Below are positions 16,429 through 24,887 of a stretch of DNA of 64,000 nt, in pieces (the first letter of the stretch is position 1; every line of letters starts with the position of its first letter). Position numbers and translations under genes: made by a program. The stretch lies in NCBI RefSeq assembly GCF_014773365.1, contig NZ_JACWUN010000007.1, positions 1 through 64,000 of the forward strand, given 5' to 3'. Below the pieces are notes generated by a model. It made no database searches, was not told where the DNA came from, and saw only the letters and a program-made list of their open reading frames with translations. This DNA is from Pelovirga terrestris (GTDB taxonomy: Bacteria > Desulfobacterota > Desulfuromonadia > Desulfuromonadales > Geopsychrobacteraceae).

Positions 16429-17640
16429 CTAACCCATACCCTGGCTGGCCTGAAATATCGGCAACAACACCGCCAGGACGATAAAACCAACGACGCCCCC
16501 CATGAAAATAATCATCAGAGGTTCAAGTAAGGCCATCAGACCATTCAGCTTGGTCTGTACCTGGTGTTCGTAGATGTCGGCAACGCGAAACAGCAGTCCC
16601 TCCAGCTCACCACTGCGCTCACCGACCGCTGCCATCTGCGCCAGCATCGGCGGAAAGGCTCCGGTATCACGCAACGGCACGGCCAGGCCGGCGCCCTGGG
16701 TCACCTTTTCGCGGACCTCAGCCACTGCCTGTTGCAGAAAGTTGTTCCCCAGCAAACGCTCAACAATCTGCAGCGTCGTCAATAGAGGAACGCCACTATG
16801 CAACAAGGTGGCGGTCGTCCGCGCAAACCGGGCAGTAGCTTTATGCAGCGCCAGGGAACCGATCAGCGGTAAATCAAACTTTTTACGATCGAACCACAGA
16901 CGACCACGGTTGGTCACAGAATAGCGATGGCCAACCCAAAAAACCAGTGCGACGGCAAGAAGCAGCACCCACCAGTAGCCGGTTAAAAATTCAGCAAACC
17001 CCATCAGTAGACGAGTCGGCAAGGGGAGGACCTGTTCCAGGTCCTCCAGCATACGGGTAATTTTCGGCACCACAAAGGTCATCAAAAACACCAGCACGCT
17101 GGTACCCACCAGAAACATCAGGATGGGATAGGTCATCGCCGCTTTGAGCTGCGAATTAAAGCGTGACTGCTCGTCCATAAAGTCCGCTAACTGCATCAAC
17201 ACCTTGTCGAGGGTGCCACTCGCCTCTCCAACCTGGACCATACTGATATACAACGGCTGAAAAATCTGGGGGTGAGCTCCAAGAGCGTTATGCAACGAAC
17301 TGCCCTGCAGGACATCATCGCGCACCCGCGACAGAACCGAACCCAACTCTCCCCGCCCCTGCTGCTCCGCCACTGCGGCCATAGCATCGGCCAGTGGCAT
17401 GCCGGCACTGAGCATAACCGACAACTGACGGGTAGCAACACCAAGTTCGAGGACCGTCACCCGCCGGAACAAACTTGTACCGGTGGTGCCGGCAGTCATC
17501 TCGCGGGCACCTTTTAGTTTGGTCGGAAACAGTCCCTGTTCACGCAGTTTACGGCTGGCAGCATTGGAACTTAAGGCCTCAACAACACCCCGCCGGGCTT
17601 TGCCATTGGCATCCAGAGCATGGTACTCAAAGAGCGCCAC
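16429..17640 (-). CDS. gspF: Type II secretion inner-membrane platform protein F
   Basis: A 403-residue polytopic protein with two tandem T2SSF domains (about 70-195 and 275-395) and three membrane segments (about 172-192, 222-245 and 375-398). Typical motifs are YHALDANGKARRGVVEA at the start, LSAGMPLADAM, and GSFx-like repeats replaced here by VGEASGTLDKVLMQLADFM. It connects the GspE ATPase to the pseudopilus. The start is a GTG with AGAGG upstream, 3 bp after the gspE stop. Confidence 0.94.
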   Translation of the reverse strand: MALFEYHALDANGKARRGVVEALSSNAASRKLREQGLFPTKLKGAREMTAGTTGTSLFRRVTVLELGVATRQLSVMLSAGMPLADAMAAVAEQQGRGELGSVLSRVRDDVLQGSSLHNALGAHPQIFQPLYISMVQVGEASGTLDKVLMQLADFMDEQSRFNSQLKAAMTYPILMFLVGTSVLVFLMTFVVPKITRMLEDLEQVLPLPTRLLMGFAEFLTGYWWVLLLAVALVFWVGHRYSVTNRGRLWFDRKKFDLPLIGSLALHKATARFARTTATLLHSGVPLLTTLQIVERLLGNNFLQQAVAEVREKVTQGAGLAVPLRDTGAFPPMLAQMAAVGERSGELEGLLFRVADIYEHQVQTKLNGLMALLEPLMIIFMGGVVGFIVLAVLLPIFQASQGMG

Positions 17641-17643
17641 GGC

Positions 17644-19344
17644 CTAAACCTCTTCCTGGGTAACACGCAACACCTCTTCGATCGTTGTCTGCCCTGCCAG
17701 CACCTTGTCCAGGCCGATCAGACGCAACGGGCGCATCCCGTCTTTCTGGGCTTGCCGACGGATGGTCGCGGCGTCGGAGTTCGTGGTCACCAGCCCGCGA
17801 ATGGCATCCGTTACTTCCAGCATCTCATAGAGCCCGGTGCGCCCCAGGTAACCAACCTGCATACAGTGACTACAACCGCGACCACGGAAAAAAACCGCAT
17901 CCTTGGGAACCGGTTGCCCCTCAAAAAGTTGCGCCAGAACCTTTTCATCAGGGTGATAACTGACGCGACAGTGTGGGCAGATGGTTCTTACCAGGCGCTG
18001 AGCCAGCACCCCTAAAAGTGCTGAGGCCGCCAGAAAGGGCTCAACTCCCATCTCCACCAGGCGCGCCAGGGCGCCGGCCGAATCGTTGGTGTGTAGGGTT
18101 GAGAACACCAGGTGTCCGGTCAGTGCCGCCTGAACGGCGATCTTTGCCGTTTCACTGTCACGGATCTCGCCCACCATAATGACATCGGGATCCTGACGCA
18201 GAATTGAGCGCAATCCTTGGGCAAAAGTCAGGTTGATCTTGGGATTAACCTGAATCTGGCCGACCCCTGCCAACTGGTATTCGATCGGATCCTCCACCGT
18301 GATGATATTCTGTTCACGCGAATTAATAACCGACAGAGCCGAATAAAGGGTCGTGGTTTTACCGGCACCCGTCGGGCCGGTGACCAGAAAAATACCATGA
18401 TTCTTGTGAATCATCTTCTGAATCTGCGGCAACATCCGGGCATCTATACCGATCTGCTCCAACCCAAGCACCCCGGAGCTTTTGTCGAGCAGACGCAACA
18501 CCACCCGCTCGCCAAAGGCGGTCGGCAAGGTTGACACCCGGATATCCACATCTTTACCGGCTATACGTACGGACAAACGACCATCCTGAGGCAACCGTTT
18601 TTCGGCGATATCGAGATTCGCCATGATCTTGACCCGTGACACAATGTTCGCCAAAGCGCGATGGGGTGGGCGTTGCGATTCATAGAGAATACCATCGATG
18701 CGAACACGGATGACCGCCTCCGATTCAAAGGGCTCAATATGAATATCACTGGCGCGCTGGCGATAAGCCTGGGTCAGCAGCCCGTTGACAAAACGGATCA
18801 CCGGAGCCTCATCGCTGGTATCAAGCAGGTCGTCGACCTGCAGCTTGTCTTCTACCGCGATATCTCCCTGACTGATATCCTCCATCATGCCGCCACCACC
18901 GGACAGGGCTTCGTACCCCTGGTTAATCGCGTGCATGATGCGCTCGGCAGAAGCGATGACCGGAATAATCCGACAGCCGGTCATCACCGACAGATCGTTA
19001 AGCACGCGGTTATTGCTCGGGTCAGCCACCGCCAGACGGATTGTTTGTCCCTGGATATCAAGGGGAATGGCCAGGTGTTCTTTGGCGTAACCAATGGGGA
19101 TAGTGGTGAGAAGTTCGAGGGCGGTGGCGGTAATATTCGGCTCGGCAACAAAATCGACGCCGCTCTGGCTGGCCAGGGCCTCCGCCAGCATGGTGTCCGT
19201 CATCTCCCCTCTGGCCTTGAGAAGTTCACCAAGACGGGTGTGATTGCCCTCCTGCTCCTGCAGAGCCCCACGAACGATTTCTTCGGGAATCCCCTGATCG
19301 TTGATGAGAATTTCCCCGAGTTTTCGCCACTTCATCGGTCGCAT
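17644..19344 (-). CDS. gspE: Type II secretion ATPase E
   Basis: A hexameric cytoplasmic ATPase of about 566 residues that powers pseudopilus assembly. It has an N-terminal GspE/PilB N1 domain (about 1-150), Walker A GPTGAGKTTTLYSAL, an Asp box, Walker B DVIMVGEIRDSETA, and a His box LVFSTLHTND. A zinc-binding CPHC and CSHC pair near the C-terminus (CxxC ... CxxC) is the mark of GspE/PilB. The ATG at 19344 has GGAG about 10 nt upstream; the frame continues 9 codons further, overlapping gspD. Downstream, gspF follows after 3 bp. Confidence 0.95.
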   Translation of the reverse strand: MRPMKWRKLGEILINDQGIPEEIVRGALQEQEGNHTRLGELLKARGEMTDTMLAEALASQSGVDFVAEPNITATALELLTTIPIGYAKEHLAIPLDIQGQTIRLAVADPSNNRVLNDLSVMTGCRIIPVIASAERIMHAINQGYEALSGGGGMMEDISQGDIAVEDKLQVDDLLDTSDEAPVIRFVNGLLTQAYRQRASDIHIEPFESEAVIRVRIDGILYESQRPPHRALANIVSRVKIMANLDIAEKRLPQDGRLSVRIAGKDVDIRVSTLPTAFGERVVLRLLDKSSGVLGLEQIGIDARMLPQIQKMIHKNHGIFLVTGPTGAGKTTTLYSALSVINSREQNIITVEDPIEYQLAGVGQIQVNPKINLTFAQGLRSILRQDPDVIMVGEIRDSETAKIAVQAALTGHLVFSTLHTNDSAGALARLVEMGVEPFLAASALLGVLAQRLVRTICPHCRVSYHPDEKVLAQLFEGQPVPKDAVFFRGRGCSHCMQVGYLGRTGLYEMLEVTDAIRGLVTTNSDAATIRRQAQKDGMRPLRLIGLDKVLAGQTTIEEVLRVTQEEV

Positions 19345-19348
19345 GGGT

Positions 19349-21379
19349 CTAATTCTCCAGGGGTACGGCAAAATCCCCGATGGTTTTCATTCGCTGCTTG
19401 TCAAAAAATGCCTCGGTGCCTCCCTCGGAACGGAAGAGTTGTAGATCCCTGTGGGTATCGGTGGTCAGACGACTCAAATCATCGGTATCGTGTATAACAC
19501 GGGGAGTGATAAAAATCAGCAGGCTGCGCTTTTCCTCGCTATCGGAAGTCGACTTGAACAACCAGCCGAGAATCGGGATATCTCCAAGCAACGGTACCTT
19601 ACTGACATTTTTGGTTACCTGGTTCCTAAACAATCCACCAAGCACAACCGTCTCGCCGTCACGGGCGACAATAGAATTTCGTAGCAGGGTCTTTGTCAAT
19701 GTTGGACCAACGTTATCCTCAGTGCCTACCCCTGTTCCTCTCTCTTTTACACCACTGATTTCCTGATGAATTTTCATGCGCACCAAACCACCCGCCGTAA
19801 TTTGCGGGGTAAAACGTAAAATCAGCGCTGCATCCTGGCGCTCAACGGCACTGATAATATTGTCTCCACTAGAGGTGGAGGAACGCGAAGTTATGATCGG
19901 AACATTCTCACCAACAATGATTTCCGCCTCCTCATTATCAGAGGTCAACAGCCGTGGAGCGGATAACACATTAATATCATCATCTGTCTGTGACAGATTG
20001 ATCAGCGCCGAAAGCGCCGGCACTGTCATGGTGATATCTCCAACCGTGTAGGTAATAGGATTGAACATCCCACCGAGCATAATTCCCTCGACCGCCTGAT
20101 TAAGCACACTGGATACACCATCCGTCACAAGCCCCGCAGCCGATGCCGGGGTAGAACCGCTGGCACCAAAAAGCAAGCTGTCATTACCTACATCGATAGC
20201 ACCCTGCAAGGAGGTGCCTAGCTTCAGCACAGCATTCATCGACAAATCCATGATCAGTGCTTCGACAAACACCTGCTTGCGCTTGATGTCGAGCTGGCCG
20301 ATCAGGGACATGACGTTCCTGAACTCATCCTGCGAAGCGTTGATAATCAGGGAGTTGGTCGGCTTATCGGCCGTGACCTTGACATCCTTGAACAGATCAG
20401 CCGCCTGCTGTTGCCCTTCTGCCGCGCGCGGGGCTGATGGCGCTCTGGCCGCACCGGCAATAATCTGGTTGATGGTTTCAGCCAGTGGTTCGGCCTCTGC
20501 GTGCTCAAGATAATAAACATGAACGCCGGTAAAACCGGCCTCTACTTCAACATCCAGTTGGGCAATCAGCTCTTTGGCCTGATCGATAAATAACTGTTCC
20601 CCCTGCAATGCCAGGGTATTGGTACGCTCGTAAGGAATGATCTGACCGGCGATGCGCTTTTTGCCCGGCGCCGCCGCACGCGCAGCCCGGCCGGTTGTGG
20701 GCGCTACGCTACCATCCCCTTCGAGAATCTGCATAGTCATTGCTGCCACATCGGCAGCATCGGCAAAACGCAACGGCACCAGCTCAATACGATCGTTGTC
20801 CCAGGTCTTGTCCAGAATATGTAACAAGCGGTTCAAACGCTCGATGTTCTCCGCCGTATCGGTGATAACAATGGTATTGGTAGCCTGATGTGCCACCACG
20901 TGGCTGGTACGTGGCATTAAGGGGCGCATGATGGTTTCTACCGCGACGGTCGCATCAAGGTGGCGCACTGTGAGGATCCGAGTGACATGCTGATCCCCCA
21001 GCCCACGTTGATTAGTAAAGGGGAGGGTTTCTTCCTTGGCGGTTGCCAGAGCAACAATCTTGTTGACCCCCCCGGCTGGAACGACCGCAAAGCCCCGTAC
21101 CCGCAGCACCGTCAAAAACAGCCGATAAGCTTCATCGAGGGATACCGGTTCCGGCGATAAAATACTGACCTTGCCGCGAACAGTTTCATCATAGAGGAAA
21201 TTCTTACCGGTTAATTCACTGATGGTGCCGATCATGTCCACCAGTTCAACATTCTGAAAATCGAGAGTAATCATCATCTCGTCATCAGCCGTGGCAATAG
21301 TGCTCCCGGACAAACAAAAAAGAGCGATCACCAGCCAGAAAACCAGTATCCTTCCTGGGAAATATTGTTTTCTCTCCAC
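19349..21379 (-). CDS. gspD: Type II secretion outer-membrane secretin D
   Basis: A 676-residue secretin that forms the outer-membrane channel. After a signal peptide (about 1-31) come N0 (FQNVELVDMIGTISELTGKN), N1-N3 ring domains, with LRFADAADVA and TNTLALQG in the chain, and the C-terminal secretin domain. The latter has VPLLGDIPILGWLFKS and LLIFITPRVI near the end. An S-domain is not obvious, and no pilotin gene is seen. The start is GTG with GGAG 7-8 nt upstream. It is followed by gspE with overlap of the alternative starts. Confidence 0.95.
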   Translation of the reverse strand: MERKQYFPGRILVFWLVIALFCLSGSTIATADDEMMITLDFQNVELVDMIGTISELTGKNFLYDETVRGKVSILSPEPVSLDEAYRLFLTVLRVRGFAVVPAGGVNKIVALATAKEETLPFTNQRGLGDQHVTRILTVRHLDATVAVETIMRPLMPRTSHVVAHQATNTIVITDTAENIERLNRLLHILDKTWDNDRIELVPLRFADAADVAAMTMQILEGDGSVAPTTGRAARAAAPGKKRIAGQIIPYERTNTLALQGEQLFIDQAKELIAQLDVEVEAGFTGVHVYYLEHAEAEPLAETINQIIAGAARAPSAPRAAEGQQQAADLFKDVKVTADKPTNSLIINASQDEFRNVMSLIGQLDIKRKQVFVEALIMDLSMNAVLKLGTSLQGAIDVGNDSLLFGASGSTPASAAGLVTDGVSSVLNQAVEGIMLGGMFNPITYTVGDITMTVPALSALINLSQTDDDINVLSAPRLLTSDNEEAEIIVGENVPIITSRSSTSSGDNIISAVERQDAALILRFTPQITAGGLVRMKIHQEISGVKERGTGVGTEDNVGPTLTKTLLRNSIVARDGETVVLGGLFRNQVTKNVSKVPLLGDIPILGWLFKSTSDSEEKRSLLIFITPRVIHDTDDLSRLTTDTHRDLQLFRSEGGTEAFFDKQRMKTIGDFAVPLEN

Positions 21380-21389
21380 TTATCAGCTC

Positions 21390-22298
21390 CTAATCAAGGC
21401 TGTATTCAAATGTCTGCGGCTGGCCATTACGAATCAGCCCCAGGCTGATATTGTTCGCTTCCCGTACCTGTTGGAAAATCTGCAGCGCTTTTTCCGGACT
21501 ATCGAGTTTTACCTGGTTAATTTCGACCAGGACATCTCCAAGGCGCAAGCCCAGTTGTTCGAGCAGGGACCCGCGTTGCATGCCGACCAGGCGAAATCCC
21601 GTGGTTTGCCCGTTTTCCATATGCGGAATCATCCGTGCCGATTGCAGCAGGGCACCCATATTGCTGCGCGCACTATCGACCATCCCGCGATCAACGCGAA
21701 AACGCCCTTCACCCATATCGACAACACCGGTCTGAGCGGTTGTTGATGTTGTTGCCGCTGCTCCAGCACTCGCTCGCCGGGCTGCCGGTCGAGATAGCTC
21801 TGCCTGATCTTCAATCAGGACCAGCTCACGACGCGCACCACGTTCAAGCAGCACAACCCTCCGGCGTTCTATGGCATCAACTGTCAGGCCGGCAGCAATT
21901 TCACTGCCCAGACCAAAAACCTCCACCTTACTGCCCGTGTTGATCAGCGCCAGGGAGTCCACACCGGCAACAACAGTCCCCACCAAAGTGAGAGTGACGT
22001 TACGGGCAGAAACTTGTGAGCTTTCACTCTCCAAGGCGGGTTCGTCAACATCAGGTCTGACAAAAGCGGCACCAATCGAAGCCACATCAAACAGACTGCG
22101 ATTGATGATAACCTGCAGATCCTCTTCCTGCAACGAAGCCACTGTTTGCGCTTGCGCTACCGCCATTGGTTGATACGTCTGTTCCCCACTGAAGGACAAA
22201 TGAATCAGACGGCCCGCCAGCATCCCGGCAACCAGACCAGCGGCCAGTGCCAGAATCACCAAGACATAATTGAGGTATATCTGCAAATTAATCTGCAC
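21390..22298 (-). CDS. gspC: Type II secretion protein C with PDZ domain
   Basis: A 302-residue bitopic inner-membrane protein, first gene of the gsp operon. It has one membrane segment (about 8-30), a homology region (about 60-150; VSARNVTLTLVGTVVAGVDSLA) that contacts the GspD secretin, and a C-terminal PDZ domain (about 205-300) with GFRLVGMQRGSLLEQLGLRLGDVLVEIN. The start is GTG with a weak AGTGAG site. Upstream (22354-22367) lies a perfect palindrome AACTCTAAAGAGTT that could be an operator, but its role is unknown. Confidence 0.9.
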   Translation of the reverse strand: MQINLQIYLNYVLVILALAAGLVAGMLAGRLIHLSFSGEQTYQPMAVAQAQTVASLQEEDLQVIINRSLFDVASIGAAFVRPDVDEPALESESSQVSARNVTLTLVGTVVAGVDSLALINTGSKVEVFGLGSEIAAGLTVDAIERRRVVLLERGARRELVLIEDQAELSRPAARRASAGAAATTSTTAQTGVVDMGEGRFRVDRGMVDSARSNMGALLQSARMIPHMENGQTTGFRLVGMQRGSLLEQLGLRLGDVLVEINQVKLDSPEKALQIFQQVREANNISLGLIRNGQPQTFEYSLD

Positions 22299-22399
22299 TG
22301 CTATAACTCACTTGAAAGCTCATGTTGTTACCCACTGCTGTTTAGCTGAATCAACTCTAAAGAGTTCATTCTACGATCATTGCACCAAATAAAAAGAGT

Positions 22400-22453
22400 A
22401 GCTATTCAGCTCTGTCCTTGCACCGGATCGGCAATCCTGCGCTAAACAGAGAC
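22400..22453 (+). repeat. Dispersed palindromic element, deletion derivative E
   Basis: A 54-bp sequence keeps only the ends of the 142-bp element: AGCTATTCAGCTCTGTCCTTGC on the left (22400-22421) and CGCTAAACAGAGAC on the right, joined by ACCGGATCGGCAATCC, which resembles a segment near one end of copy D. The central hairpin is missing. It lies between gspC and the rubredoxin-domain gene, in an otherwise featureless 191-bp gap. Confidence 0.65.
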
Positions 22454-22489
22454 TAAAAAGAATTATTTTAAAATGATAGCGTCACTCAT

Positions 22490-23083
22490 CTACCCGTCTG
22501 TTTTTCTCTGCGCCGAGACCAGCATGCCACCATAATGACCGAGCAGGGTAACGCAAGCCAGCATAAAAAAATTGAGCAGCAAATAAAATGCAGACCCTGC
22601 TCCGCCATTGCTCAACAGATCAGGGGCCAGTAGGCGCCACATCATGATTGCCGACGCGATTAGCAACAGCAGCCAGGCCAGGGCTATTTTTTTTTTGAAA
22701 ATCACACTACGCGATTTGTGGTAATTCTTCTGCCAGATGAAGAAACCCGTCAGCATGGTCACCGGGATACTGACGACAATCACCACCTGCAGGGCAAGTG
22801 CGGCAAACTCAAGAGAACGAGAACCGCTGACCATAGCCAGAACAAGAAACAAGACAGCGGTTGGAATCAGGGCCGCGGGGAAGTGTGCAGATACAGCATG
22901 CGGAGCAAATGTCTCACGCATCTGACCCAACGCTTCTTTGAGCCTGCCGGCAAAAGACCGACTCTGCCCAACCGATTCGATCAGTTCAAACTTATCTGCC
23001 GTGGCATGGCACAACGGGCAGAATGCCGGTGGAGAATCTCCCTCGTGCAAGTAACCACAGATAGTACAGCGCCATGTTCTCAT
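22490..23083 (-). CDS. Rubredoxin-type domain fused to a multi-pass membrane domain
   Basis: A 197-residue protein that starts with a short rubredoxin-type iron site, CTICGY and CPLC (residues 5-28), as found at the ends of rubrerythrins. After a linker come four membrane segments (about 73-95, 102-124, 140-160 and 170-190) with HFPAALIPTAVLF and a final GHYGGMLV, resembling DUF2231-type membrane domains. The predicted role is electron transfer to or from a membrane redox site, but no partner is known. The start at 23083 is chosen because the CxxC domain begins there; the frame is open to 23209 without homology. Confidence 0.75.
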   Translation of the reverse strand: MRTWRCTICGYLHEGDSPPAFCPLCHATADKFELIESVGQSRSFAGRLKEALGQMRETFAPHAVSAHFPAALIPTAVLFLVLAMVSGSRSLEFAALALQVVIVVSIPVTMLTGFFIWQKNYHKSRSVIFKKKIALAWLLLLIASAIMMWRLLAPDLLSNGGAGSAFYLLLNFFMLACVTLLGHYGGMLVSAQRKTDG

Positions 23084-23114
23084 CACAAAAATCCGCCTGA
23101 ATCCCAATGGCAAT

Positions 23115-23143
23115 TTGAATCCTGCAGACAATCCGACTATACT
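23115..23143 (+). promoter_or_regulatory. Candidate sigma-70 promoter for the quinone oxidoreductase-like gene
   Basis: TTGAAT (23115-23120), a 17-bp spacer and TATACT (23138-23143) form a good -35/-10 pair. It is on the plus strand, about 90 bp upstream of the ATG at 23237, in the gap between divergent genes. Confidence 0.5.
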
Positions 23144-23236
23144 GCGAGGTCGATATCCCGATGAATTTATCAGCGGCGCATTATGCCTTAAACTGAGGTT
23201 AATTGCCAATCATTCTAATCAACAAAGGAGACCCGC

Positions 23237-24226
23237 ATGAAAGCAGTTCTGTTAAAAGAGTTCGGCGCACCGGAGGTCATGTCCGTTGGCGAGGTGGAAC
23301 AGCCCCAACCCAAAGAGAACGAGGTTCTCATCAAGGTAGCAGCCACCAGCATCAACCGTCCTGATCTGGTACAGCGCGTCGGCAATTATCCACCACCTCC
23401 CGGCGATTCGGAAATCCTCGGCCTTGAAGTTGCCGGCACCGTCACAGCGCTTGGCAGCCAGGTCAGCAACTGGAACGTTGGAGATCGGGTGATGAGCCTG
23501 GTCGGTGGCGGCGGGTATGCTGAGTATGCTGTGGCCTACGCCAATCACCTGATGGCAATTCCCGACACCATGAGCTTTGAAGAAGCGGCCTGCGTCAATG
23601 AAAGTTACATCACAGCCTTTCTCAATGTGTTCATGATCGGCGGCCTCGAAGATGGTCAGACCGCCATCCTGCATGGTGGCGGTGGCGGCGTCAATACCGC
23701 GGCGATCCAGCTGGCCAAAGCCCTGACCCCCAACGCCAAATTGATTGTCACCGCCCACCCCAGCAAGATGGACCGGGTAAAGGAACTGGGAGCTGACCTG
23801 GTGATCGACTATACCAGCACCCCCGATTTTACCGATATAGTGAAAGAGTTCACCGGCAAAAAAGGAGTTGACGTCATCCTCGATCACGTCGGCGCCCAAT
23901 ACCTCAAACCCAACATGAACTCCCTCGCCTACAAGGGCAAGCTGGTGGTCATTGGTGTGATCAGCGGCATCAAGGCCGAACTCAATCTGGCGTTGATGAT
24001 GGTCAAACGTCAGCAGATTATCGGTTCGGTATTGCGCAGCCGCCCGGTCTCGGAAAAAGGGGAGATTGTTGCCGAATTCACCCGCCGCGCCCTGCCGAAA
24101 TTTGCCGACCGCAGCATCGTGCCGATCATCGAAAAAGTTTTCCCCATGGATCAGGTCGTCGCTGCCCACACCATGATGGAAGAGGACAAGCATTTCGGTA
24201 AAATTGTTCTGAAAATTGCCGAATAA
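23237..24226 (+). CDS. Zinc-independent quinone oxidoreductase-like protein (PIG3/QOR family)
   Basis: A 329-residue medium-chain dehydrogenase/reductase. The N-terminal GroES-like domain includes INRPDLVQRVGNYPPPPG, the motif that separates the PIG3 quinone oxidoreductase branch from zinc alcohol dehydrogenases. The Rossmann domain has ILHGGGGGVNTAAIQLAK, with an extra glycine compared with the usual GxGGVG, and VDVILDHVG. Catalytic zinc ligands are absent. The expected reaction is NADPH-dependent one-electron reduction of quinones. AAAGGAG lies about 7 nt before the ATG. A Nudix gene follows after a short hairpin repeat. Confidence 0.9.
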   Translation: MKAVLLKEFGAPEVMSVGEVEQPQPKENEVLIKVAATSINRPDLVQRVGNYPPPPGDSEILGLEVAGTVTALGSQVSNWNVGDRVMSLVGGGGYAEYAVAYANHLMAIPDTMSFEEAACVNESYITAFLNVFMIGGLEDGQTAILHGGGGGVNTAAIQLAKALTPNAKLIVTAHPSKMDRVKELGADLVIDYTSTPDFTDIVKEFTGKKGVDVILDHVGAQYLKPNMNSLAYKGKLVVIGVISGIKAELNLALMMVKRQQIIGSVLRSRPVSEKGEIVAEFTRRALPKFADRSIVPIIEKVFPMDQVVAAHTMMEEDKHFGKIVLKIAE

Positions 24227-24233
24227 CAATTTG

Positions 24234-24260
24234 GTAGGGGCGCGGCAACCGCGCCCCTAC
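24234..24260. repeat. REP-like hairpin between qor-like and Nudix genes
   Basis: A perfect 12-bp inverted repeat with a 3-nt loop, GTAGGGGCGCGG-CAA-CCGCGCCCCTAC. It lies 7 bp after the stop of the quinone oxidoreductase-like gene. GTAGGGGC-type palindromes of this form are scattered in many bacterial genomes. There is no T-tract, so it may stabilise the mRNA 3' end rather than end transcription. Confidence 0.75.
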
Positions 24261-24284
24261 ACCAACATAGAAATCAGAACCTTC

Positions 24285-24887
24285 ATGCCATTTGAAATCA
24301 ATGACTTTCATGTCACCCCGCTGGATAACGGACAATTCGTCCGTCCGGTGCGTCTGTATTATCAGCAAAACGGCGCATCACGCACCTGGGAAGCGGTGCA
24401 ATGTCACGACAGTGTCGCCGTCCTACTGTATCATCGTGACCATGACGCCTTTTTACTGGTAAAACAGTTTCGTCCGGCCGTTCACATGAATCATCCAGAG
24501 CACTTATGTACCTATGAACTCTGCGCCGGACTGGTCGACAAAGAAGTGCCCCTGGGGCAGATTGCCCGCGAAGAAATCGATGAGGAATGCGGTTTTGATG
24601 TTCCCGTCGAGAGCATCAGTAAAATCTGCTCTTTTTTCACCAACGTCGGCGTCAGCGGCAACAAGCAGCATCTCTTTTACGCCGAAATCGACGACAGCAT
24701 GAAACGCCACGAGGGTGGCGGGGTTCACACCGAAGAGATCCTCCTTGAATTCATTCCCTGCAAGGACGCCCGAACCTTTATCTACAACGAAAGCAAGGCC
24801 AAAACCCCGGGATTGATCTTCGCCTTTCACTGGTTCTGGGAAAACATCAGTCCAGCGCCTCGATCTGGAAACTGTCGCACGCGCTGA
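24285..24887 (+). CDS. Nudix hydrolase, NUDT14-like (UDP-sugar diphosphatase type)
   Basis: A 200-residue Nudix hydrolase. The Nudix region is AGLVDKEVPLGQIAREEIDE followed by ECGF, with one residue fewer between the first Gly and Glu than the textbook motif. The flanking segments LYYQQNGASRTWEAV, HDSVAVLLY, VKQFRPAV and GLIFAFHWF follow the pattern of animal NUDT14, which hydrolyses UDP-glucose and ADP-ribose. The substrate is therefore probably a nucleoside-diphosphate sugar. The start at 24285 matches the beginning of homology, while the longer frame from 24216 reads through a repeat. No strong ribosome site is seen. The last 41 bp overlap the convergent Lpd-like gene. Confidence 0.85.
   Translation: MPFEINDFHVTPLDNGQFVRPVRLYYQQNGASRTWEAVQCHDSVAVLLYHRDHDAFLLVKQFRPAVHMNHPEHLCTYELCAGLVDKEVPLGQIAREEIDEECGFDVPVESISKICSFFTNVGVSGNKQHLFYAEIDDSMKRHEGGGVHTEEILLEFIPCKDARTFIYNESKAKTPGLIFAFHWFWENISPAPRSGNCRTR

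Noticed and set aside
23252-24229. 325-codon minus-strand frame opposite the quinone oxidoreductase-like gene
   Set aside because: Shadow of a well-conserved gene, no domain motifs.
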